The translations under genes were made by a program, and so were the position numbers. From contig CAKOKQ010000004.1 in NCBI GenBank assembly GCA_934095825.1, positions 74,407-138,406 of the forward strand: 64,000 nt of DNA. The letters are read 5' to 3'. The notes beneath the pieces are model-generated. The model did not search any database. It saw only the letters and a program-made list of their open reading frames with translations, and had not been told where the DNA came from. Source of the DNA: an uncultured Bacilli bacterium. Lineage in GTDB: Bacteria; Bacillota_I; Bacilli_A; RF39; UBA660. Position 1 is the stretch's first letter. Every line of letters starts with the position of its first letter. Below, piece by piece: positions 43,881 through 50,578 of the stretch.

Positions 43881-44030
43881 TTAAATTTCATCATTTAATT
43901 CATTAGCTCTAGCATGACATTTGCTATTATTTCTTGCACTATTATGGCACTTCGAATCTCTTGCTTTAGCGCGAGCATTATTCTTAGCGTTATTGCGTGC
44001 ATTGCTTTTTGCATTGTTTCTTGAATTCAT
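43881..44030 (-). CDS. 49-residue Asn/Ala/Arg-rich small protein
   Basis: TAGGAGGT precedes the ATG at the right spacing, a very strong ribosome binding site. The protein starts MNSRNNAKSNARNNAKNNAR, continues with A-K-A-R-D, and then has two K-C-H motifs. It is made of repeated N-N-A-[KR] units, is strongly basic and has no hydrophobic segment. An exported peptide is unlikely; a nucleic-acid-binding or metal-binding (two Cys-His pairs) role is conceivable. It lies on the minus strand between xer and the ZIP transporter gene. I recognise no family. Confidence 0.65.
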   Translation of the reverse strand: MNSRNNAKSNARNNAKNNARAKARDSKCHNSARNNSKCHARANELNDEI

Positions 44031-44131
44031 TTTGACCTCCTAATTATATTGTGAACCAATTTAAGAATTTCATACAGAATTTGAAATGGTAATTTCTGGC
44101 GATTATTTTGCATAATATTAATGTGATTATT

Positions 44132-44854
44132 ATGGAGATTAAAACAGCAATTTTATTATCTATCTTAGCAGGTGGGGCGACGAATTTAGGCATTTTCTTT
44201 ACCTTTTTTAAAAAAGATAGGGTAAGGGAAGTTATAAGTGTTAGTCTATCTTTTGCCATGGGAGTAATGAGTCTTATTAGTCTTAAAGAGCTAATACCAG
44301 AACCAATAAGTTATTTTTTAGGTAATTTAAATATTGCAATTGCTTTGTTATTGATTTTTTTAATACCCATAATGGCTTTGATGATTGTTAAGGTTTCAAA
44401 GATAAATATCAAGAAGGGGAGTAATCTGTATAAAATAGGTATTTTAAATATGCTAACTTTACTTTTGCATAATATTCCTGAAGGAATAATAGTTTTTACT
44501 TCTAGTGTAGCTAATCAAAGACTAGGATTTAAAATTGCTTTATCCATTGCAGCTCATAATTTACCAGAAGGAATTTGCATAGCAACGCCCATTTATTATA
44601 GTACTGGAAATAGAAAAAAGGCTTTCTTTTATACATTTATTTCTGGTATAGCTGAACCCCTTGGAGCAATTATAACTTGGTTGTTTTTAAAACCTTTTAT
44701 TAGTATTTTATTTCTTAATGTAATATTATATTTTGTTGGTTGTCTTATGTTAACAATAGTATTTTTAGAAATTTTACCCGAAGTTTTAAGTTACAATCGT
44801 CGTTTTCACATGCTAATTGGATTATTCTTATCTTTATTCATATTATTTTTATGA
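44132..44854 (+). CDS. ZIP-family divalent metal transporter
   Basis: ZIP proteins import zinc, iron or manganese. Eight hydrophobic segments are seen. The metal-site helices are H-N-I-P-E-G-I-I-V (helix IV) and A-A-H-N-L-P-E-G-I-C-I-A (helix V), both with the His-Asn-x-Pro-Glu-Gly pattern, and G-I-A-E-P-L-G-A follows. The closest described subgroup is ZupT. The ATG at 44132 fits the first helix best; weaker TTG/GTG starts lie upstream. The length of about 240 is normal. It is the last plus-strand gene before the dif-like site. Confidence 0.92.
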   Translation: MEIKTAILLSILAGGATNLGIFFTFFKKDRVREVISVSLSFAMGVMSLISLKELIPEPISYFLGNLNIAIALLLIFLIPIMALMIVKVSKINIKKGSNLYKIGILNMLTLLLHNIPEGIIVFTSSVANQRLGFKIALSIAAHNLPEGICIATPIYYSTGNRKKAFFYTFISGIAEPLGAIITWLFLKPFISILFLNVILYFVGCLMLTIVFLEILPEVLSYNRRFHMLIGLFLSLFILFL

Positions 44855-44957
44855 TCATGCTCATTAAATAAAATTTAACAAAAATAGAAGGAGAGCAATA
44901 AAAATTTTAAATTGATCAAAAGCTATTTATTATAATTTTTTTCCTTTAAAATATAAA

Positions 44958-44985
44958 TGTTAACATAATATATATTATGTGAAGT
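44958..44985 (-). other. dif: dif-like chromosome dimer resolution site
   Basis: Read on the minus strand, the 28 bases consist of ACTTCACATAA (XerC arm), TATATA (centre) and TTATGTTAACA (XerD arm). The Bacillus dif arms are ACTTCCTAGAA or close variants and TTATGTAAACT, with the same six-base centre length, so only a few positions differ. The inner 18 bases ACATAATATATATTATGT are a perfect palindrome. A Xer gene lies 1.1 kb away and gene orientation reverses here, both expected at the terminus. Confidence 0.8.
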
Positions 44986-45275
44986 TTAAATTTAAAAATA
45001 TTTTTTTAAATTTATTTACTATATATATTCTAAATTTTTATTGATAATTGGTTTTACTTAAATTTAAATCAGCATACATATATACTACAGAATATTTTTA
45101 GATAAATTAAGTTTATAATAATGATTCTGATAAATATCAAAAAATTAATCTATAATAAAAGTTTTAATAATAAATATTATATAATCAATAAAATTAGCAT
45201 TTTAATACTTAATAAGATAATCTATCTATTAATAACTAACTATTATTAAATAACAATAAAATTATAGTTAAATTC

Positions 45276-45325
45276 TCGTGCATCGAGATTTCATAAGATG
45301 AATGATTATTCATCTTAATGCACGA
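45276..45325. repeat. Bulged long inverted repeat in the terminus gap
   Basis: TCGTGCAT (45276-45283) pairs with ATGCACGA (45318-45325), and inside TAAGATGAA (45294-45302) pairs with TTCATCTTA (45309-45317). That makes 17 pairs with one 10-base bulge and a six-base loop. No T run follows on either strand, so it is not a standard terminator. Confidence 0.7.
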
Positions 45326-45478
45326 AAAGTTTAGATAAAATTGGTAGATTGATAATGATTTTTAATTATAAAATCTAAAATCAGATAATTTTATGTTGCA
45401 ATCAAAGATAATTATCTATAATTTATACTCATTAATAATTCAGTATTTAGAATAGGTAAATTTCGTTTTTTATTACAC

Positions 45479-45524
45479 TAAAAAAGTCCCCTTCTCTATT
45501 ATAATAATTAATAGTAGGGGACTT
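45479..45524 (-). terminator. Terminator of the HTH regulator gene
   Basis: AAGTCCCCT (45484-45492) pairs with AGGGGACTT (45516-45524). On the minus strand the stem is followed by a T run (45479-45483), 30 bases after the stop codon region. Confidence 0.8.
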
Positions 45525-45552
45525 GCATATAATTAAAAGTTAAGATTTCACT

Positions 45553-46332
45553 TTATGATTTTTTAGCAAGAATTTCTAATATTTTTTCAATAACTTCATT
45601 AGCATTAGAGTTATCCATTTTAGTATAATTTAATTCTTTTAAGGCTTGAATTTTAACAGTACTTAATTCTTGCGTACGCGATATTTTTTCTTCCTTTTTA
45701 GCCTCAATTTCAGCAACCCAACGACGATGAGCTTCCTGAAGTTTGCTACGAGATGAGCCGCCATTATTATAAAGATTTAGAGCGGTATTGATAATGCCTT
45801 CTAAAATGAATTGTTTATCTTCTTGTAACTTATATTCATCAGTATTAGTGTAACAACCGGTTTTACTCATATAACCAAATATATATTTAATTTCCGGCAT
45901 TGAATCCATCATTTGTAAGGTATGATAAAGATAAGTAAATGTATAAAAATTTTCGCGACGATAATTGTCATCTGCTAATTTTTCTTTTATTAAAGATGTT
46001 ATATCCATTAATAATCTTTGAGAATCACTACTTAAACCTTTGGTATCAATACAATGGTTTGTCTCTTCCCTAGTCTTCGAATTTTTACTTAGCTTAGCTT
46101 CTACACTCATTAAATAATCAGTAGTTACTTTGATTTTGGATATTTCACTTTCATCATCAATATCTAATAGTCGATATAACATTATTTTCTTTTCTTTTGG
46201 CCATTTACTTAAATCGTCTAATTCTAAATAATTGTAAACCATTTGACGAGAAACGCCGAGATATTTAGCTAACCTGACCTTCGAAATTCCTAGTTCTTGT
46301 AATAATTCGTTTAAATTTTGCACTGCTAACAA
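45553..46332 (-). CDS. HTH (XRE-like) DNA-binding regulator
   Basis: The N-terminus L-N-E-L-L-Q-E-L-G-I-S-K-V-R-L-A-K-Y-L-G-V-S-R-Q-M-V-Y-N-Y-L (about 7-36) is a clear helix-turn-helix. The remaining 220 residues are helical and charged, with a coiled-coil-like Glu/Lys stretch near 205-225, and are not assigned to a family. The start is TTG at 46332 or GTG at 46323, with AAAGG upstream. Direct repeats of GTAAAGTAC flank the -10 box, which suggests autoregulation. It is the first gene right of the dif-like site. Confidence 0.75.
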   Translation of the reverse strand: MLAVQNLNELLQELGISKVRLAKYLGVSRQMVYNYLELDDLSKWPKEKKIMLYRLLDIDDESEISKIKVTTDYLMSVEAKLSKNSKTREETNHCIDTKGLSSDSQRLLMDITSLIKEKLADDNYRRENFYTFTYLYHTLQMMDSMPEIKYIFGYMSKTGCYTNTDEYKLQEDKQFILEGIINTALNLYNNGGSSRSKLQEAHRRWVAEIEAKKEEKISRTQELSTVKIQALKELNYTKMDNSNANEVIEKILEILAKKS

Positions 46333-46338
46333 CTGCCT

Positions 46339-46384
46339 TTCGTACTTTACATATTAATTATAACATTTGTACTTTACATGTCAA
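46339..46384 (-). promoter_or_regulatory. Promoter with twin operator-like repeats
   Basis: On the minus strand TTGACA (46379-46384) and TATAAT (46357-46362) are 16 bases apart. ATGTAAAGTAC occurs twice (minus strand of 46369-46379 and 46342-46352), 27 bases apart, one copy in the spacer and one downstream of the -10 box. Each holds the imperfect palindrome GTA-aag-TAC. Confidence 0.7.
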
Positions 46385-46404
46385 CTAAAATGTCGCGACA
46401 AGGT

Positions 46405-47511
46405 CTATAAATACCAAAGTTTTTGACCATTTTTATGGACTTCTTCGATAATACCTGAACCTAAGCAAATTTCGCCTTGATATAAAACGCAAGCTTGGCC
46501 GGGGGTAACGGCTTTAGCCATTTTAGGATATTTAACTAAAATTTTACCATCATTTAAATATTCCAATGTAACATCATTGTCTTCACCACGATATCTAAAT
46601 TTAGCACTACAACTAGTTGGACGCTCATCTGTTAAATAATTAACATTATCAATTACACAAGAGGTACTCATTAGATAGTTACTATCATCGCCAAAAGCAA
46701 CATATAAAATATTTTTAGCAACATCTTTACCACAAACATAATGTCGTTCTAAATTACCAGAAATGCCAACATTTCTTCTTTGACCAATAGTATAATTCAT
46801 AAGACCAGTATGACGCCCGATAACTTTATTAGTTTCAACATCAATAATATCGCCGGGGTTTGGTTTTAAATAATTATGAATAAATTTTTGATAATTTCTT
46901 TCCCCAATAAAGCAAATACCTGTTGAATCTTTTTTATGAGCTGTTTCTAAGTGCATTTCTTCTGCAATAGCGCGAACCTGTGATTTTTCTAATTCACCAA
47001 CTGGAAATAACACATTTTTTAAAGCCTCACGATTTACTTGTGCTAGAAAATAGGTTTGGTCTTTATTAGAATCAATCCCTCTTAAAAGTAAACCGTTTTG
47101 CATTCTAGCATAATGGCCTGTGGCAATATAATCAGCTCCCAATTTTTTAGCTTCCTTGATAAATAAATCAAATTTAATATATTTGTTACACATAAGGTCT
47201 GGATTAGGAGTTCTCCCCTTCTCTAGTTCACTTAAAAAATATTTAAAAACATTGTCCCAATATTCTTTTATGAAATCAACACGATGTAAGGGAATACCTA
47301 ATTGTTCACAAACAATTTTAGCATCATTATAATCTTGCTCTTGCGGACAGATGTTTTCGCCAAAGGTCGGATTACCTTCAATATCATTATTCAAAGCAGC
47401 ATCCCAATTACGCATAAAAAGACCAATAACATTATAGCCTTGCTTCTTTAATAAGTATGCTGAAACTGAGGAATCTACTCCCCCACTCATGCCAACAACA
47501 ACAGTTTTCAT
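46405..47511 (-). CDS. mnmA: tRNA-specific 2-thiouridylase MnmA
   Basis: MnmA thiolates U34 of tRNA-Lys, -Glu and -Gln. The PP-loop G-M-S-G-G-V-D-S-S (about 7-15) binds ATP. The catalytic Cys pair lies in N-P-D-L-M-C-N-K-Y-I-K-F and T-G-I-C-F-I-G-E-R-N-Y. AGGAAG precedes the ATG. The length of 368 is normal. In Bacillus mnmA is also near rarA and the hisS region, so the neighbourhood is loosely conserved. Confidence 0.98.
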   Translation of the reverse strand: MKTVVVGMSGGVDSSVSAYLLKKQGYNVIGLFMRNWDAALNNDIEGNPTFGENICPQEQDYNDAKIVCEQLGIPLHRVDFIKEYWDNVFKYFLSELEKGRTPNPDLMCNKYIKFDLFIKEAKKLGADYIATGHYARMQNGLLLRGIDSNKDQTYFLAQVNREALKNVLFPVGELEKSQVRAIAEEMHLETAHKKDSTGICFIGERNYQKFIHNYLKPNPGDIIDVETNKVIGRHTGLMNYTIGQRRNVGISGNLERHYVCGKDVAKNILYVAFGDDSNYLMSTSCVIDNVNYLTDERPTSCSAKFRYRGEDNDVTLEYLNDGKILVKYPKMAKAVTPGQACVLYQGEICLGSGIIEEVHKNGQKLWYL

Positions 47512-47560
47512 AGTACCACTTCCTGCAAATTATTTTATCAAATTGTAACTCTAAAGTCCA

Positions 47561-48139
47561 TTAAAAAAGCCAAATTAATTTATCTATAATAAAATTAGAA
47601 AATATATAAAGAAGAAGATCATATAATAAACATATACCACTAGTAATTACAATACCTAATAATGTATTTTTAATGTTTATTAAATATTTTTTTTCATGAG
47701 TTAAAGTAAAGCCAATAACTTTTTTATTAAGATTTATGCCTCGAATAATTAAATATATATAGACAAAGCAAAATAAGCAACTAGTAAATATATTATAAAA
47801 AAGACCAATTAAAAAGCCTTTAAATCCTAAAACTATAGAAAATATATATAAAGAGAAACCAATGGTAATACCTTTAAAGAAAAGAAAGATAAAATTAAGG
47901 AAATATAAAGGAACTAAAAAAGAGGTAGCAATTAAAATGATGAATAATAAAAAGTGCATAAAAATATTATTAATCTTACTAGCTAGTAATAATTCTTTTA
48001 AATTACTTAAACTGTTGATGACATCAGTTTTAAAAATAGTATCTTGTTTAAACCCTAAAATAAGACCAAATATAAATCCGATTATGAAGAGACTCACTAG
48101 AAATGTTACTATAGCGTTGTGCTTTTTTAAGTATTTCAA
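47561..48139 (-). CDS. SpoIIM-like membrane protein
   Basis: The protein has about 192 residues and five hydrophobic segments. F-I-I-G-F-I-F-G-L-I-L-G near the N-terminus and F-L-N-F-I-F-L-F-F-K-G-I-T-I-G-F-S-L resemble SpoIIM, the stage II protein that in Bacillus works with SpoIID and SpoIIP in engulfment. Here sporulation is unlikely, so a septum or wall remodelling role is more plausible. GGGTGA five bases upstream favours a TTG start at 48139; a GTG at 48148 is the alternative. No SpoIID/P partner is visible. Confidence 0.75.
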   Translation of the reverse strand: MKYLKKHNAIVTFLVSLFIIGFIFGLILGFKQDTIFKTDVINSLSNLKELLLASKINNIFMHFLLFIILIATSFLVPLYFLNFIFLFFKGITIGFSLYIFSIVLGFKGFLIGLFYNIFTSCLFCFVYIYLIIRGINLNKKVIGFTLTHEKKYLINIKNTLLGIVITSGICLLYDLLLYIFSNFIIDKLIWLF

Positions 48140-48161
48140 TATTCTCACCCATATAAGTATA

Positions 48162-48190
48162 TTGGCAAGGGAAAAAAATTATGCTACAAT
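48162..48190 (+). promoter_or_regulatory. Promoter of the 32-residue membrane peptide
   Basis: TTGGCA (48162-48167) and TACAAT (48185-48190) are 17 bases apart, facing right, divergent from the SpoIIM-like gene. Confidence 0.7.
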
Positions 48191-48232
48191 AATACTGATT
48201 ATTGAAAAAGTTGAAAGAAGGTTAATGTAATA

Positions 48233-48331
48233 ATGAAAAAGAAAACCCAAAAGATAGTTGTATGGACTATGTTAATTGTGATGGTAGTTGGTATTGTTGC
48301 TTCGTATGCTGCAATGTTTATTGCCAAATAA
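48233..48331 (+). CDS. 32-residue membrane protein, DUF4044/Prli42-like
   Basis: The peptide MKKKTQKIVVWTMLIVMVVG, followed by I-V-A-S-Y-A-A-M-F-I-A-K, has a basic N-terminus and a single membrane helix. It resembles Prli42/DUF4044 mini-proteins of Firmicutes (M-x-x-K-x-x-K-I-x-V-x-x-M-L). Prli42 anchors the stressosome to the membrane in Listeria; no stressosome gene is visible here. It has its own promoter, an AAGG ribosome binding site (somewhat far) and a terminator, so it is a real transcription unit. It is almost the only plus-strand gene right of dif. Confidence 0.7.
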   Translation: MKKKTQKIVVWTMLIVMVVGIVASYAAMFIAK

Positions 48332-48335
48332 AAGA

Positions 48336-48366
48336 CACTAAGATTTGCTTTTCTTAGTGCTTTTTT
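48336..48366 (+). terminator. Terminator of the small membrane peptide gene
   Basis: CACTAAGA (48336-48343) pairs with TCTTAGTG (48352-48359), followed by CTTTTTT. The mscL stop codon on the other strand lies in the stem. Confidence 0.8.
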
Positions 48367-48763
48367 CTTCTTTTTTTAAAGAATCACGAATTTCTCTTAA
48401 TAGTAATACTTCTTCACTAACTTTTGGGGCCTCTTCTTTCTTTTCTTCCTTTTTAGGTTCTTCTTTTTTACGCATTAAAGCATTAATTACTTTAATAAAA
48501 ACAAAGATAGAAGCAGCAATGATTAAGAAATCAATGATATTTTGAATAAAGGAACCATACATAATTTTAGCGCTGCCAACTGTAATCGAAAGATTACTAA
48601 AATCATGACCACCAATAATAACTCCAATGATAGGCATCATAATATCATTAACAAGTGAGCTAACAATTTTAGAAAAAGCATTTCCCATAACAACGCCGAC
48701 TGCTAAATCAATAACATTGCCTCGCATGATAAACTTTTTAAATTCATCAATTAATTTTTTCAT
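48338..48763 (-). CDS. mscL: Large-conductance mechanosensitive channel MscL
   Basis: MscL opens under membrane tension to release solutes during hypo-osmotic shock. The N-terminal [23 protein letters not shown] is the gating helix. The second helix is [16 protein letters not shown], and the cytoplasmic helix L-L-R-E-I-R-D-S-L is present. An unusual Lys/Glu/Pro-rich stretch (about 103-118) lengthens the linker. GGAG precedes the ATG. Confidence 0.97.
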   Translation of the reverse strand: MKKLIDEFKKFIMRGNVIDLAVGVVMGNAFSKIVSSLVNDIMMPIIGVIIGGHDFSNLSITVGSAKIMYGSFIQNIIDFLIIAASIFVFIKVINALMRKKEEPKKEEKKEEAPKVSEEVLLLREIRDSLKKEEKSTKKSKS

Positions 48764-48868
48764 ATTCTAAACTCTCCTTTTTTAAGCATCTTTAGTTTAA
48801 CAAAAAGCAAAGAAAATTTAAAGAAAAAAATGATATTTAGTAATAATATTAGTTAGAAAGAAAGTTTT

Positions 48869-49516
48869 TTAGAGATTAACATACTCCAAATAATCATTGC
48901 TTCGCATTCGAATATTAAAAAAGTAATTGTCTAATTCTTTAAAATTATCTAAAAATTTTTCTCTATCCTCATTATTAATATCTTCATTTACTAATAAACC
49001 ATCAAAGCGATTTAACATAAGCATTTTATTTTCAATATAGCGTTCATTGATAAGGGCATCTACTAAAGCTAGTTTTAAGTCTTTATTGTTTTTTAATAGT
49101 TCGTAAGCCCCGTAAATATTGTCTAAGCAAGCAAAAGCGGTTATCTCTATAGCGAAGTCTTTAGTATAATCACAGGTTATTTTATGATTTTTGAGATTAT
49201 TATAATCTTCATAACCTAAGGTAAAACTCCTATCATTAATTCCAAAAGATTGCATGGCATAAACGCATAAAATTTGAATTAAATCAATCGCTGTTAATAA
49301 CTTTGCTTTGCTGCGTCCTCCTCTTCTTGCAGAAATAAATTCAAATTTATCTTTGAATTTTAACCCATCAGGAAGAACGCTAGTATCATCAAAAAGTACA
49401 AATTTAATCGCGTTGGCGGCATTTCTAATCCCCTGTGATTCTTTCGTTCCTAAAAAAATATCATCAAGCCAAGCTGTTTTACAAGTAAAATCTAAATCAG
49501 TATCATCATTAATCAT
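48869..49516 (-). CDS. Hypothetical protein (215 residues)
   Basis: AGGAAT precedes the ATG. It is an acidic, soluble protein with an Arg/Gly/Lys patch (A-R-R-G-G-R-S-K-A-K, about 69-78) followed by helices. No membrane segment or known motif is seen. The A-I-K-F-V-L-F-D-D-T-S segment does not fit an HAD hydrolase because the D-x-D-x-T order is absent. It is transcribed with the same direction as its neighbours. The function is unknown. Confidence 0.65.
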   Translation of the reverse strand: MINDDTDLDFTCKTAWLDDIFLGTKESQGIRNAANAIKFVLFDDTSVLPDGLKFKDKFEFISARRGGRSKAKLLTAIDLIQILCVYAMQSFGINDRSFTLGYEDYNNLKNHKITCDYTKDFAIEITAFACLDNIYGAYELLKNNKDLKLALVDALINERYIENKMLMLNRFDGLLVNEDINNEDREKFLDNFKELDNYFFNIRMRSNDYLEYVNL

Positions 49517-49591
49517 ATTATTCCTACTTTCTTTTATATCATAACATAATTTTTTTCAAGATGATATCATTATCTTTTAATTTTTACTTCT

Positions 49592-49819
49592 TTATCTTTT
49601 TATAGTTATACTCTTAGAAGATATACGATTATCAATAGCAATCAATATTTGATCGAATATTTCAAACTGCTCTTGGGTAATTGCCGTATACCTTTTAACA
49701 AGTTCTTCTATTTTAATAATCAAATTTAAATCTTTAGTTGCATTGCCACTACCATATCTTTCAATATACTCTCTTTGAGCCTTTAATTGAATTAAAATTA
49801 TTTCTTTATAATCTTTCAT
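49592..49819 (-). CDS. Small hypothetical helical protein
   Basis: It has 75 residues, is charged and helical, with no Cys and no membrane segment. GGTGA lies four bases before the ATG, a good ribosome binding site. It sits just downstream of the sortase gene on the same strand. No family is recognised. Confidence 0.6.
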   Translation of the reverse strand: MKDYKEIILIQLKAQREYIERYGSGNATKDLNLIIKIEELVKRYTAITQEQFEIFDQILIAIDNRISSKSITIKR

Positions 49820-49852
49820 AAATCACCACATAGGAAGATATAATAGCATTTT

Positions 49853-50578
49853 TTAGCTAATATTACTAGTGGAAATTAATGTGCCATGATAAATTATTTG
49901 TTTATTAGTTTTCTGCAAGCAAGTTATGAGAGTAATATCATTTTCCGAACTTGCTTTAAAAGTCATTATTCCTGTTTTTTCAATTTCATAAAATTCGGTA
50001 ACTTGATATACATATTTCTTATTTTGATAATAGAAGTTTATTGTATCATTGATTTTTAATTCTGGTAAGCGCTTAAAAATGGCTATTTTTCCAAAACCAG
50101 CATGCGCTGCTAAGATGATATGACTATTTTTACTATCTGAAGGAAAAATAGATTCTTTAACGACATAAATATTTTTATTAACATTATTAAGAGTACTATC
50201 TTCTTTATTAGGTAGAGCTTGATGCAAATTTATTTTCGGTATTTCTAAAAGACCATTACTATATTCTAAATGTTGAATCTTCCTATTACTCTTATTATCT
50301 TCAATATTGTAATCATTTGAAATGGTATTATCATTACTATTTTCATTACTGTTATTAGAATTTTGCTGGTTAGAAAAAATTTTATGATTTAAATCAGGAA
50401 TAAAATCATTAATCTTGACGGTACTTGAATAAATATTTTCTTCTCTAACTTTTAAGATAAGTAAGTTTGTTAGGATTACAAATATTATGATTAGAATCAA
50501 TTTAATTAAATCGATTATTTTTTTAGTTTTTGTTTTAAAAAATAACATAATACTACAAGACTCACTTCTCCTAAACAC
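49853..50578 (-). CDS. Sortase with non-standard active site
   Basis: Sortases join surface proteins to the wall or to each other. An N-terminal membrane anchor (about 21-42), an Asn/Ser-rich linker (about 70-100) and a sortase beta-barrel (about 108-235) are seen. Catalytic His is in L-A-A-H-A-G (H159) and catalytic Cys in T-L-I-T-C (C220). The family's Arg normally follows Cys by about ten residues, but the segment after C220 is L-Q-K-T-N-K-Q-I-I-Y-H-G with no Arg. It overlaps the surface-protein gene by 64 bases. The start is GTG at 50578 or, giving a more typical N-terminus, the ATG ten codons later. Confidence 0.87.
   Translation of the reverse strand: MFRRSESCSIMLFFKTKTKKIIDLIKLILIIIFVILTNLLILKVREENIYSSTVKINDFIPDLNHKIFSNQQNSNNSNENSNDNTISNDYNIEDNKSNRKIQHLEYSNGLLEIPKINLHQALPNKEDSTLNNVNKNIYVVKESIFPSDSKNSHIILAAHAGFGKIAIFKRLPELKINDTINFYYQNKKYVYQVTEFYEIEKTGIMTFKASSENDITLITCLQKTNKQIIYHGTLISTSNIS

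Larger units (their letters stand above)
44855..45552. other. Gene-free AT-rich terminus region
   Basis: About 700 bases without a supportable coding frame, where gene direction switches from mainly plus to mainly minus. It contains the dif-like site (44958-44985), a long bulged hairpin (45276-45325) and the terminator of the minus-strand HTH gene. The rest is A/T-rich with no clear feature. Confidence 0.7.

Noticed and set aside
44958..44985. The 18-base palindrome as a simple regulator operator
   Set aside because: The match extends beyond the palindrome into both asymmetric ends of the dif arms, and the position at the strand switch beside a Xer gene explains it better.
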